NCBI GenBank assembly: GCA_964425215.1
Contig: CAYRLW010000020.1
Location: 1-55,305, forward strand
Length of the DNA stretch: 55,305 nt
DNA from: CAYRLW01 sp964425215
GTDB taxonomy: Bacteria > Spirochaetota > Spirochaetia > Treponematales > Breznakiellaceae
Reading direction: 5' to 3'
The notes below the pieces were generated by a model that was not told where the DNA came from, did not search any database, and saw nothing but the letters and a program-made list of their open reading frames with translations. A program made the translations under genes and the position numbers. This document shows, one piece after another, positions 15,728 through 24,327 of this stretch (the first letter of the stretch is position 1; each line of letters opens with the position of its first letter).

Positions 15728-15760
15728 TTCGTGACACTACAGAAGTTTTGAAAGAACCTT
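15728..15760. repeat. Decayed fragment resembling repeat family 1
   Basis: CAGAAGTTTTGAAAGAACCTT is similar to one arm of the terminal hairpin of family 1. The surrounding 15704-15816 is A/T-rich, with a TATGCAAAA direct repeat, and otherwise shows nothing recognisable. Confidence 0.35.
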
Positions 15761-15816
15761 GTATGCAAAAAAAGTTAATAATTATGCAAAATTCACCCCA
15801 TTCCCCCCTCTTTTTG

Positions 15817-15845
15817 TTGACAAAATAGAATTACCTGCATACAGT
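15817..15845 (+). promoter_or_regulatory. Promoter of the peptide transporter operon
   Basis: TTGACA (15817-15822), a 17-nt spacer and TACAGT (15840-15845). A second TTGACA occurs at 15845-15850. The leader is about 40 nt and ends in GTAAGGAGGAAAGCAC before the ATG at 15891. Confidence 0.5.
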
Positions 15846-15890
15846 TGACAAACGTCTTGTTAAATACGAGCTATGTAAGGAGGAAAGCAC

Positions 15891-17477
15891 ATGCGAAAAC
15901 TATGTAGTTTCGCCCTCGTCGTCACCCTCAGCCTAGGGACCTTGGCTTTGAACGCCTTCGCGTCGGGGGCCAAGGACGCCGGAGCTTCGGGGGGACAAAC
16001 CCTGGTGTACGGTACCACCGACAAGGTGACCGACATGGATACGGCCAGCGCTTACGACAGCCATACCTGGGATCTGTTCCAAAACCTAGGGCAGGGGCTT
16101 TTGGCGTACACCCCGGGAACCACGGATATCGTTCCCGCCCTGGCGGAAAGCTATTCCGTAAACCCCACCGCCGACCAGTACACGTTTAAGCTTCGTAAGG
16201 GGCTTAAATTCAGCAACGGGGACCCCTTTAACGCCCAGGTGGTAAAGTGGTCTATCGATCGGGTAATCGCGTTAAAGGGAGATCCTTCTTGGCTCGTCTC
16301 CAGCTACGTAAAATCCGTGGACGTGATAGACGATTATACGGTCCGTTTTAACCTTCAGGGACCCACTGCCTACTTCCCCACCCTAATCGCTACGCCGACC
16401 TACTTCCCCGTGGATCCCAAACAATACCCGGCGGATCATATTATCAAAGATATTTCCGAACTTCCGGGCAAACAGATAGCCGGATTGGGTCCCTATACGC
16501 TTACGTCGTTCAAGCGGGACGAAGAAGTGGTTTTTAAAGCGAATCCCAACTACTTTGGCCCCAAACCGAAGGTCGACACCATTATCATCCGGTACTTCGC
16601 CGACGCGACCACCATGCGCCTGGCCCTGGAATCGGGGGAACTAGACCTGGTGTACAAGACCCTTAACCCCTCGGACATCAAGGATCTGGCGGCGAATCCG
16701 AAGTTCAAAACCTTTGAACTTCCGGGCCCCTATATTCGGTACCTTTGTTTTGAAACCTCCCAGAGCATTTTCAAGGATCCAACCCTTCGGCAAGCCATGG
16801 CGGCGCTGATCAATCGGCCTGAAATTATTCAGAAGGTGTTCTTAGGACAAAACGCCCCCCTGTACTCCATGATTCCCCAGGGCATGGTCACCCACGCGGA
16901 GGACTTTAAAACCGTCTTCGGCGACGGAAACGTGGACATGGCGAACAAACTTCTGGCCAAGGCTGGCTACACGGCCTCCAATCCCCTCGCCATCGACCTT
17001 TGGTACACCCCATCCCACTACGGGGACACGGAAGTTAACCTGGCTCAGGTAATGAAAAACGACCTGGAAAAGAGCCCCGCGATAAAGGTAACCCTTAAAT
17101 CCGCCGAATGGGCTACCTACAAACAACAGTGGCACAATAAGCAGATGCCCATGTTCCTTTTGGGCTGGTACCCCGATTACGTGGATCCGGATGATTACAC
17201 CGCCGCTTTTGCCCAGACCGACGGTTCCGCGGGAATGGGTATATACTTCTCCAACCCCGATTGGGATAAACTGTTCGCCCAAGAACAGCAGAGTCCCGAT
17301 CAAAAGACCCGGGAGGCTATTTTCGCGAAGATTCAAAAAATGTGGACCGACCAGGTACCGACGGTCCCGATTTTCCAGGGAAACCTGTACATTATCGCCA
17401 AACCTTCCGTTAAGGGGGTAAATATCGGCCCCACGCTGATATTTAATTATAATACTCTGTATTTTTCGGATAAGTGA
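15891..17477 (+). CDS. Peptide ABC transporter substrate-binding protein (SBP family 5)
   Basis: 528 aa extracytoplasmic binding protein of the DppA/OppA type. A signal peptide with a hydrophobic core VVTLSLGTLALNAF is followed by a likely cleavage after AFA. No lipobox cysteine is present at that site, so it appears secreted rather than lipid-anchored. The family 5 body includes FKLRKGLKFSNGDPFNAQVV near 98-117 and the late WYPDYVDPDDYTAAF. The ligand is a peptide, or possibly an oligosaccharide, which family 5 proteins also bind. It heads a five-gene system. A hairpin and repeat copy D separate it from the permeases, as expected if the binding protein is made in excess. Strong AAGGAGG before the ATG. 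Confidence 0.9.
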   Translation: MRKLCSFALVVTLSLGTLALNAFASGAKDAGASGGQTLVYGTTDKVTDMDTASAYDSHTWDLFQNLGQGLLAYTPGTTDIVPALAESYSVNPTADQYTFKLRKGLKFSNGDPFNAQVVKWSIDRVIALKGDPSWLVSSYVKSVDVIDDYTVRFNLQGPTAYFPTLIATPTYFPVDPKQYPADHIIKDISELPGKQIAGLGPYTLTSFKRDEEVVFKANPNYFGPKPKVDTIIIRYFADATTMRLALESGELDLVYKTLNPSDIKDLAANPKFKTFELPGPYIRYLCFETSQSIFKDPTLRQAMAALINRPEIIQKVFLGQNAPLYSMIPQGMVTHAEDFKTVFGDGNVDMANKLLAKAGYTASNPLAIDLWYTPSHYGDTEVNLAQVMKNDLEKSPAIKVTLKSAEWATYKQQWHNKQMPMFLLGWYPDYVDPDDYTAAFAQTDGSAGMGIYFSNPDWDKLFAQEQQSPDQKTREAIFAKIQKMWTDQVPTVPIFQGNLYIIAKPSVKGVNIGPTLIFNYNTLYFSDK

Positions 17478-17479
17478 GG

Positions 17480-17610
17480 GAGCCTCTTTCGAAAGTCTAT
17501 AACTTTTCAAAGAGGTTCTCGCAGTATTTTTACAATTTCAATATAAATGTTTATATTGTAAAGAATAGTAAAAATACTGCATGTACATCTACGGTTGCTT
17601 TTTTAGAGCC
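17480..17610 (+). repeat. Repeat family 1, copy D, right end degraded
   Basis: The left hairpin (GAGCCTCTTTCGAAAGT / ACTTTTCAAAGAGGTTCTC) and the central GCAGTATTTTTAC / GTAAAAATACTGC stem are intact. After ATGTACATCTACGGT the right hairpin is reduced to TTGCTTTTTTAGAGCC. No target duplication can be seen. It lies between the binding-protein and permease genes. Confidence 0.75.
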
Positions 17611-17663
17611 GGGGGACTAATTTTTGATTGGTTCCCCGGTTAACCGATAAAGCTCGGTTCCCC

Positions 17664-17698
17664 CGAAGATCGACGCCCATGCCGATCTTCGAATTTTT
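17664..17698 (+). terminator. Intrinsic terminator between binding protein and permeases
   Basis: CGAAGATCG, a 10-nt loop, CGATCTTCG, then AATTTTT. A perfect 9-bp stem followed by a T run. It should reduce read-through from the binding-protein gene into the permease genes. Confidence 0.6.
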
Positions 17699-17721
17699 GA
17701 ACAGAAGGCGTATACATACCA

Positions 17722-18738
17722 ATGAAGGGACTACTTCGTTATATAATCACCCGGATTGCCCTGACTATTCCGATGATTTTTATCCTGTTAACGATTGTTT
17801 TTATCGTATTACGGGTTATGCCCGGGGATCCCGTTTCGGCATTGCTGGGAGCCCACGCTCCGCCTAAGGTTATTGAGGAAAAAAAGCAGGAGTTGGGACT
17901 CAACGATCCTATCTATGTTCAGTACGTTAAATACCTCGGACAAATTGCCCGGTTTGATTTAGGGGACTCGATGATCCTAAAGCAGACCGTTTGGAGTACC
18001 ATCCAGGACAAGCTTCCCGCCACCATCGAGCTAACTATCATTGGCATGTTCTTTACCCTGCTGATCGGCGTTCCCCTGGGGGCCTTTGCCGCCCGTAACC
18101 GCAGATCGGCGGCGGATTTTCTTATACGGATTTTTGGTAACGTCGCCTATTGCATCCCCGTCTACTGGATGGGTCTTCTGCTCCAGCTAATTTTTGGGGT
18201 TTGGCTCCATTGGCTTCCCGTAGCGGGAAGAACGGGCGCCCGGGTCGTCACCAGCTCCTTTACCCATACGGGTTTCTACGTCCTGGACTCCCTTATATCG
18301 GGCAATTTTGCCGCCCTGTCGGACGTCCTGATCCATCTATTTCTGCCCTCCATCACCCTGGGGATCGTGCTTTCGGGGGTGTTTATCCGTTTAACCCGGG
18401 CCAATATGCTGGACACGCTTAAATCCAACTTTATTTTGGCCGCCCACGCCCGGGGGGTTCCAGACCGGAGGGTTACCTACGGTCACGGTTTAAAAAACGC
18501 GTTCGTTCCGATCCTGACCATGCTGGGGCTCCAATTCGCCATCCTCCTTTCGGGGGCGATTTTGACGGAAACCACCTTTTCTTGGCCCGGGATGGGACGC
18601 CTTTTGTTGGAACGGATCTATTTGCGGGATTACCCGGTTGTGCAAGGGGTAATCGTAATCTTTGCCCTGATGGTGAGCATCATTTCCCTGGTGGTCGATA
18701 TTTTTTATGCCCTTATCGATCCCCGGGTTAAATACTAG
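17722..18738 (+). CDS. Peptide ABC transporter permease, DppB type
   Basis: 338 aa inner-membrane permease with six predicted membrane helices. The N-terminal helix ends in VLRVMPGDPVSALLG, typical of DppB/OppB. The cytoplasmic EAA loop is near AHARGVPDRRVTYGHGLKNAF. It should pair with the next permease. The ATG at 17722 has only a distant AAGG; a TATACA box (17711-17716) ends 5 nt before it, so a separate, possibly leaderless transcript is conceivable, although no convincing -35 is seen. Confidence 0.9.
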   Translation: MKGLLRYIITRIALTIPMIFILLTIVFIVLRVMPGDPVSALLGAHAPPKVIEEKKQELGLNDPIYVQYVKYLGQIARFDLGDSMILKQTVWSTIQDKLPATIELTIIGMFFTLLIGVPLGAFAARNRRSAADFLIRIFGNVAYCIPVYWMGLLLQLIFGVWLHWLPVAGRTGARVVTSSFTHTGFYVLDSLISGNFAALSDVLIHLFLPSITLGIVLSGVFIRLTRANMLDTLKSNFILAAHARGVPDRRVTYGHGLKNAFVPILTMLGLQFAILLSGAILTETTFSWPGMGRLLLERIYLRDYPVVQGVIVIFALMVSIISLVVDIFYALIDPRVKY

Positions 18739-18754
18739 GTTCCGAGGTTTTTTT

Positions 18755-19669
18755 ATGAATAACCAACGTGCAGTGGAGCCAAAGGCACAGTATTCCCCCG
18801 CCTACGGGCTTAGTCGGATTATCCGATGGATTTCCAAAACCAATAAAACCTACGGCGTCGAATGGTGGATTATGATCGTTGGAATTTTGGTCATCTTTCT
18901 TATCACCTATTTAGCGATTTTCCCGGGGACCGTGGCCCCCTTCGCCCCCAACGCCCAAGATTCGGGTCCCCAGCTTTCGCCCCCATCGGCCCATAATATT
19001 TTCGGGACCGACAACCTGAACCGGGACGTTTTTTCCCGCATCATTTGGGGGTCCCGAACCATTTTAGGGGTCGCCGTATCCGCCGCCCTGCTTTCGTCGG
19101 TGATCGGAATTCCCTTGGGTCTTATCTCCGGCTACGTGGGCGGTGTCGTGGACCGGATCCTTTCGCTGATTATGGATTCGGTGTACGCCTTCCCCGGTCT
19201 GATTTTAGCCATCGCATTCGCGGCTATGCTGGGGCCGGGGGTTATTAACATAACCCTAGCGGTGGCGGTCATCTATATCCCCACGTATTTTCGCCTGGTC
19301 CGGGGCCAAACGCTCCAGCTGAAGGAACAATTGTACGTGGAAGCGGCCCGGTCTATCGGGGCTAAACAGGGGACCATACTGTTTCGCTACATATTCCCCA
19401 ACATCATCGCCACGGTGGTGGTTATTTTTTCCCTCAACATCGCCGACGCGATCACCACGGAGGCGGCGCTTTCGTACATCGGCTTGGGACTTCCCGCGGG
19501 GATACCCGACTGGGGCATGGACCTTTCTATGGGTAAAAGTTATCTGCCCTCGGGGGTTTGGTGGATGATTACGTACCCGGGCCTGATGATCATGCTGTTG
19601 GCCCTTGGGTTTACCATGCTGGGCGAAGGGCTGGCGGAAATTTTAAACCCCCGACTCCTAGAAAAGTGA
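18755..19669 (+). CDS. Peptide ABC transporter permease, DppC type
   Basis: 304 aa permease with an N-terminal helix, the typical HNIFGTDNLNRDVFSRIIWG motif after it, five further membrane segments and the EAA loop AARSIGAKQGTILFRYIFPN. The start is the ATG at 18755, preceded by CCGAGG; a further upstream in-frame ATG at 18707 would lie inside dppB. The gene starts 16 bp after dppB. Confidence 0.9.
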   Translation: MNNQRAVEPKAQYSPAYGLSRIIRWISKTNKTYGVEWWIMIVGILVIFLITYLAIFPGTVAPFAPNAQDSGPQLSPPSAHNIFGTDNLNRDVFSRIIWGSRTILGVAVSAALLSSVIGIPLGLISGYVGGVVDRILSLIMDSVYAFPGLILAIAFAAMLGPGVINITLAVAVIYIPTYFRLVRGQTLQLKEQLYVEAARSIGAKQGTILFRYIFPNIIATVVVIFSLNIADAITTEAALSYIGLGLPAGIPDWGMDLSMGKSYLPSGVWWMITYPGLMIMLLALGFTMLGEGLAEILNPRLLEK

Positions 19670-19677
19670 GAAATACC

Positions 19678-20640
19678 GTGGTTCAACCAATACTCGAAGT
19701 AAAAGACCTATCAATAGACTATCCCATCTCTATCGGTACCGTACACGCGGTACGAAACGTCTCGTTTACCCTGTACAAGGGCGAGGTTTTAGGGCTGGTG
19801 GGCGAATCGGGGTGCGGGAAATCCACCCTGGGACTTTCGTTTCTCCGGCTCCTACGGGCTCCGGGACGGGTGGCGGGGGGAAAGATAGAGTTCGAGGGAA
19901 GGGATATCATGTCCATGAACACCGAGGAATTGCGGCTCTTCCGGGGCAACAAGATGGCCATGGTGTTCCAAAACCCCCTCACCTCCCTGAACCCCCTGAT
20001 GCGAATTCGGGACCACTTTTTCGAAACCCTCAGGGTCCATAACGCCTTTACCAACCGGAAGGAGGCGGAAAAAAAAGCCGGTGATGTGCTGGAACGGTTA
20101 GGGATTGACCGGCAAAGGCTCCACGAGTATCCCCATCAAATGTCCGGCGGCATGCGGCAACGGATCATGATAGGTCTGGGACTTATCCTGGACCCGGAAA
20201 TCCTTATCGCCGACGAACCTACTACCGCGTTAGACGTGATCGTGGAAGCCGGCTTTGTGGACCTCTTAAAGGTTTTAAAGGAAGAGTACAATATCTCGAT
20301 CATTTTGATCTCCCACAACCTAGCCATGGTGGCGGAGATCGCCAACCGCATCGCGGTTATGTACGGCGGAAAAATCGCCGAAATTGGAACCGCCGAACAA
20401 ATATTCAGAGAACCCATGCACCCCTACACCCAGGGACTAATCGGCTGTGTTCCCAATATCAACGTGGATCAGGAAAGCCTTGTCAGTATGGCGGGCAGTC
20501 CCCCCGATCTGGTGGTCCCCCCCGCTGGCTGTCCCTTCGCGGAAAGGTGCCCCCGGGTAATGGATATCTGCCGGCGGGAAATGCCGCCCATGAAAGAATA
20601 CCGAATGAACCAGCAGACCGCCTGCTGGCTCTACGAGTGA
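19678..20640 (+). CDS. Peptide ABC transporter ATPase, DppD/OppD type
   Basis: 320 aa. Walker A GESGCGKST, signature MSGGMRQRIMIG, Walker B ILIADEPTTALD and the switch histidine in LISHNLAMV. The C-terminal oligopeptide-type extension with CPFAERCPRVMDIC is typical of DppD/OppD. The start is uncertain: GTG 19678 has a weak GTGAG upstream, and GTG 19666 overlaps the dppC stop as GTGA and would add four residues. Confidence 0.9.
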   Translation: MVQPILEVKDLSIDYPISIGTVHAVRNVSFTLYKGEVLGLVGESGCGKSTLGLSFLRLLRAPGRVAGGKIEFEGRDIMSMNTEELRLFRGNKMAMVFQNPLTSLNPLMRIRDHFFETLRVHNAFTNRKEAEKKAGDVLERLGIDRQRLHEYPHQMSGGMRQRIMIGLGLILDPEILIADEPTTALDVIVEAGFVDLLKVLKEEYNISIILISHNLAMVAEIANRIAVMYGGKIAEIGTAEQIFREPMHPYTQGLIGCVPNINVDQESLVSMAGSPPDLVVPPAGCPFAERCPRVMDICRREMPPMKEYRMNQQTACWLYE

Positions 20641-20649
20641 GAGAAAACT

Positions 20650-21636
20650 ATGGAAGATTTGATCCGCGTTACCCATTTGATAAAAAAATTCCCCGTTCAG
20701 AAGAGCGTTCTGGATTTGCTTTTTTCGGGGAAAAAACAACAGTACGTTCACGCGGTGGACGACGTATCCTTTACCATAGGAAAGGGCGAAGTCCTGGGTC
20801 TGGCGGGAGAAAGCGGTTCGGGGAAATCGACCACCGGACGGCTCCTTTTGCGGCTCCTGGAGGCTACCTCGGGCAGTATTTTTTACGATGGCCGGGACAT
20901 CAGCACCATTGGTCAGGAAGAACTGCGCCGCCTGCGGATGAAGATGCAGGTGGTCTTCCAGGATCCCGATTCCTCCCTTAGCCCCCGAATGACCGTGGGC
21001 CAGGCTATTTCCGACCCCCTGCGGATTCAGGGCCTGGCCACGGGGGAGGAAGCAAAGCGGCGGGCCATCCGTATCATGGAACAGGTGGGACTTACACCGG
21101 CGGAATTTCTTTACCGCAAATACCCGCACCAGCTTTCGGGGGGCCAAACCCAACGGGTCGTGCTGGCCCGGGCGCTGGTGACCAACCCCGAATTCGTGGT
21201 AGCCGACGAACCCATCGCCATGGCGGACGTATCGGTTCGCGCGCTTATTTTGGAGCTGATGAAACAATTAAAAAAAGAATTCAACCTAACCTACCTATTC
21301 ATCACCCACGACTTGGCCACGGCCAAGTACCTCTGCGACCGTATCGCCATCATGTATCTGGGAAGGATCGTCGAAATCGGTACCAAGGACCAGGTGTTTC
21401 GGACCCCCCACCATCCTTACACCAAGGCCCTTCTACAGGCGGTTCCGGTACCCGACCCCAGGGAACGACGGAAGGACGCCCTGCCCCGGGGGGAAATTCC
21501 CAGCGCCGTAAATCCGCCGCCGGGGTGCCACTTTCACCCCCGCTGTCCCTTCGCCATCGACGTGTGCCGTTCAGGACGACCGCCCCTGCGGGAATTACAT
21601 CCCGGGCATTTTTCCGCCTGTGTTTTAGAACCATGA
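20650..21636 (+). CDS. Peptide ABC transporter ATPase, DppF/OppF type
   Basis: 328 aa. Walker A GESGSGKSTTGR, signature LSGGQTQRVVLARAL, Walker B FVVADEP, and a C-terminal HFHPRCPFAIDVC extension. The segment after Walker B reads IAMADVS where relatives usually have a Leu in a D-loop of the SALDVS type. The Asp is kept, so activity is probably retained. It forms the heterodimeric motor with the preceding ATPase. The following phosphoesterase gene overlaps its stop as ATGA. Confidence 0.9.
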   Translation: MEDLIRVTHLIKKFPVQKSVLDLLFSGKKQQYVHAVDDVSFTIGKGEVLGLAGESGSGKSTTGRLLLRLLEATSGSIFYDGRDISTIGQEELRRLRMKMQVVFQDPDSSLSPRMTVGQAISDPLRIQGLATGEEAKRRAIRIMEQVGLTPAEFLYRKYPHQLSGGQTQRVVLARALVTNPEFVVADEPIAMADVSVRALILELMKQLKKEFNLTYLFITHDLATAKYLCDRIAIMYLGRIVEIGTKDQVFRTPHHPYTKALLQAVPVPDPRERRKDALPRGEIPSAVNPPPGCHFHPRCPFAIDVCRSGRPPLRELHPGHFSACVLEP

Positions 21637-22190
21637 AAACGACGAGTATCCTTGTCCTTTCGGATACCCACGGGGATACGGCGGCTCTGGCGGCGGTGTT
21701 CCAGTGGGCCAAAAAACAAGCCATAGGTACCCTCGCCTTTCTCGGCGACGGGGGCGAGGACCTTCCCCTGGTGGCCCAACGGACCGATTTTTGGCCAATT
21801 TGGAAAATAGTCCGGGGAAACGGGGACCACGACCATAGGATCCCCATCTCCGCAACCTTGGAAGTGGGGACCCGGCGGTTCTTCCTCTGTCACGGCCACC
21901 AACACGGGGTCCTGGAGGGGCTGGACACCCTGGTCGCCTCGGCCAAAGCGGGCCAAGCCCAGGGGGCCCTGTTCGGTCATACCCATCGACCCTATTTTGA
22001 GGAAATCGAGGGATTGCTGGTTCTGAACCCCGGAAGCCTGGGAAAACCCCGGGGCCCCCTGGGACCCAGCTTCGCTACCGTGGAAGTTCCGGAGGACCCA
22101 ACCCAGTGGTTTTCGGTCCAATTCTGGAGTCTCCAGGATGGTTCCATGGGAAGAAAAAGGATCCGCAAAATAGAGCTTCCGGCAATATAA
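21633..22190 (+). CDS. YfcE/MJ0936-type metallophosphoesterase
   Basis: 185 aa small calcineurin-like phosphodiesterase. Metal-ligand motifs are SDTHGD near residue 10, LGDGGED (usually LGD), GNGDHD (usually GNCD), CHGHQHG and FGHTHRP, then LNPGSLG. It probably hydrolyses a phosphodiester, but the natural substrate is unknown for most members. The ATG at 21633 overlaps the stop of the ATPase gene as ATGA, so it is translationally coupled to the peptide transporter. Confidence 0.8.
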   Translation: MKTTSILVLSDTHGDTAALAAVFQWAKKQAIGTLAFLGDGGEDLPLVAQRTDFWPIWKIVRGNGDHDHRIPISATLEVGTRRFFLCHGHQHGVLEGLDTLVASAKAGQAQGALFGHTHRPYFEEIEGLLVLNPGSLGKPRGPLGPSFATVEVPEDPTQWFSVQFWSLQDGSMGRKRIRKIELPAI

Positions 22191-22406
22191 AACCAAAAAA
22201 AAGCTTCGGTTACCTATTCGGGTCTATACGGTTTTTAGGACGGACCTATATTTCTTCGGGCCCAGCAAAATGAGTGTCCGTACCGCGGTACCGGTAAAGG
22301 AAGAGGTCCCGGTATATTCATTTTTCCCTAAAATCGGTATACTACAATCCGTTTTTAGTATGGTACGTACCCAAACATATAATCACACCCACAAGGAGCC
22401 AACAGG

Positions 22407-23402
22407 ATGCGTAAAATTTCCCTTACCGGAATCCAGGCCACGGGAGATCTTCATATCGGAAACTATTTTGGGGCCATCAAACCGGCCCTGCGCCTAGCCC
22501 AGGACTACGAGGCCCGGTATTTTATCGCGGATTATCACTCGTTAAACTCGGTAAAAGACCCAGCGGTGTTGGCATCCAATATCCGGGCCGTGGCGGCGGG
22601 TTGGCTCGCCTCGGGGTTAGACCCGGAAAAGGTTGTATTTTACCGCCAGAGCTCCATCCCCGAAACCTTTGAGCTATCCACCATCCTTATGGCCTTTACC
22701 GCTAAAGGGTTGATGAACCGGGCCCACGCGTACAAAGCGGCGATTCAGGCGAACACGGAAAAGGGGGAGGATCCCGACGCGGGGATCAACATGGGTCTGT
22801 TCACGTACCCGGTTCTGATGGCGGCGGATATTCTCCTGTTCGACACCGACGTGGTTCCCGTGGGCAAAGACCAGGCCCAACACGTGGAAATGGCCCAGGA
22901 TATAGCCCAGGCGGTAAACTTTAACTATAAAAAGGATCTACTGGTTGTTCCCCAGGCGGTGATCCAAGAATCGGTGGCCATTATTCCCGGCTTGGACGGC
23001 CGAAAAATGAGTAAAAGTTACGGCAACACGATTCCCCTCTTCGCTCCGGAAAAGCAACTACGGAAAACCCTCATGCGGATCGTTACCAATTCCCAGACGG
23101 TGGAGGAGCCCAAAAACCCCGACACCTGTCAAATTTACGCCCTGTATAAACTTTTCGCCACGCCGGAAGAACAGGCTACCCTGGCCGACCGTTATCGAGC
23201 CGGCGGCATGGGCTGGGGCGAGGCCAAGGAAGCCCTTTTCCAGGTGATGAACCGGGAACTGGGCCCCCTGCGGAACCGCTACGAAGAAATTATCTCCGAC
23301 CCACCCCGGCTCGACAAAATCCTTGCCCAGGGCGCGGAAAAAGCCCGGGCCATCGCCAGCCGAACCGTGGGCCGACTGCGTAAAACCATCGGTATTGATT
23401 GA
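22407..23402 (+). CDS. trpS: Tryptophanyl-tRNA synthetase
   Basis: 331 aa class I aminoacyl-tRNA synthetase charging tRNA-Trp. The HIGH-type motif is LHIGNYFG (residues 15-22) and the KMSKS motif is GRKMSKSYGN. Length is normal for bacterial TrpRS. The ATG has AAGGAG nine nt upstream. A TATAAT (22378-22383) lies 24 nt before the start. The 216-bp upstream gap has no T-box or other recognisable structure. Confidence 0.95.
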   Translation: MRKISLTGIQATGDLHIGNYFGAIKPALRLAQDYEARYFIADYHSLNSVKDPAVLASNIRAVAAGWLASGLDPEKVVFYRQSSIPETFELSTILMAFTAKGLMNRAHAYKAAIQANTEKGEDPDAGINMGLFTYPVLMAADILLFDTDVVPVGKDQAQHVEMAQDIAQAVNFNYKKDLLVVPQAVIQESVAIIPGLDGRKMSKSYGNTIPLFAPEKQLRKTLMRIVTNSQTVEEPKNPDTCQIYALYKLFATPEEQATLADRYRAGGMGWGEAKEALFQVMNRELGPLRNRYEEIISDPPRLDKILAQGAEKARAIASRTVGRLRKTIGID

Positions 23403-23463
23403 CTTGAGGGTCTTCCGGGCCCCTCCGGGCTCCAATCGATTCCGTACCCCGGGGGAGGGAAAT

Positions 23464-24240
23464 ATGGAATACCAAACCCTACGGCTGACCATAGCGTATA
23501 ACGGAAAAAATTTTCGCGGATGGCAAAAGGGCAACGGCCGGACCGTTCAAGGGGAATTGGAACGGACAATCCTGTCACTTTTGCCGGCCCTTTCCCAAGG
23601 GTCCATCCATCCGGATGGATGGACCGCCGACCAGCTGTATTTGGTGGGCGCCGGAAGGACCGACGCGGGGGTCCACGCGGAGGGCCAGGTGGCCAGTCTC
23701 CGCGTTCCCCGCCGAATCGATCCAGCGTCCCTGCTCCGGAGGGTGAACGGGGAGCTTCCCGATGACGCGGCGGTCCTGGCCTGTGAAGCCGCGGAGGACC
23801 GCTTCCACGCCCAGTACAGGGCGGTGGATAAAACGTACCGCTACCGGATTATCGACGGTCCCGTGGGGGACCCCTTTGTAGCCCCCTTTTCCCACCGCTG
23901 TGGGGAAAAGCTCGACGTGGAAGCCATGCATAGGGCCGCCCAAGCTTTTCTGGGGACCCACGATTTTTCCGCCTTTACGGCGGACAAGTCTAAAAAGAAC
24001 CATCAAAAAACCGTTTTTGAATGCGCCGTAGAACGGCAGGGTAAACGGGTGGATATAACCATCCGGGGAGACGGCTTTTTATGGAATCAGGTTCGAATTA
24101 TGGCCTCCCTGCTCATCCAGGTCGGCAAGGGGCAGACCGACGGATCAAAGGTGCCGATGCTTATAGAGAAACGGGACCGATCCCTGGCCCCCGAGCCCGC
24201 TCCCGCCCAGGGTCTTACCCTGGTGTCGGTGGGCTATTAG
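23464..24240 (+). CDS. truA: tRNA pseudouridine(38-40) synthase TruA
   Basis: 258 aa. The catalytic aspartate is in GAGRTDAGVHAEGQVA and the N-terminal motif is LTIAYNGKNFRGWQ. It has the usual later motifs YRYRI and GDGFLWNQVRIM. A short insertion precedes the catalytic motif. It modifies the anticodon stem-loop of several tRNAs. The start at 23464 follows GGGGGAGGG; it lies 61 bp after trpS, consistent with co-transcription. Confidence 0.95.
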   Translation: MEYQTLRLTIAYNGKNFRGWQKGNGRTVQGELERTILSLLPALSQGSIHPDGWTADQLYLVGAGRTDAGVHAEGQVASLRVPRRIDPASLLRRVNGELPDDAAVLACEAAEDRFHAQYRAVDKTYRYRIIDGPVGDPFVAPFSHRCGEKLDVEAMHRAAQAFLGTHDFSAFTADKSKKNHQKTVFECAVERQGKRVDITIRGDGFLWNQVRIMASLLIQVGKGQTDGSKVPMLIEKRDRSLAPEPAPAQGLTLVSVGY

Positions 24241-24293
24241 CCTTTGGCGTGGATACCCATAACACTTTTAGTTTACATTTCCCGTTCTAAAAC

Positions 24294-24321
24294 TTGTCAA
24301 TTTTTAAAACTATGGTATCCT
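24294..24321 (+). promoter_or_regulatory. Promoter predicting a leaderless histidine kinase mRNA
   Basis: TTGTCA (24294-24299), 16 nt, TATCCT (24316-24321) with an extended TGG just before it. The ATG at 24328 is 7 nt after the -10 box. No Shine-Dalgarno sequence is present. Confidence 0.5.
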
Positions 24322-24327
24322 AAACTT

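Noticed and set aside
20650..21636. The second transporter ATPase as inactive because of its altered D-loop
   Set aside because: Walker A, signature, Walker B and the D-loop aspartate are all intact; only a flanking residue differs.
22191..22406. T-box riboswitch upstream of trpS
   Set aside because: No T-box consensus, specifier loop or antiterminator pairing is visible.
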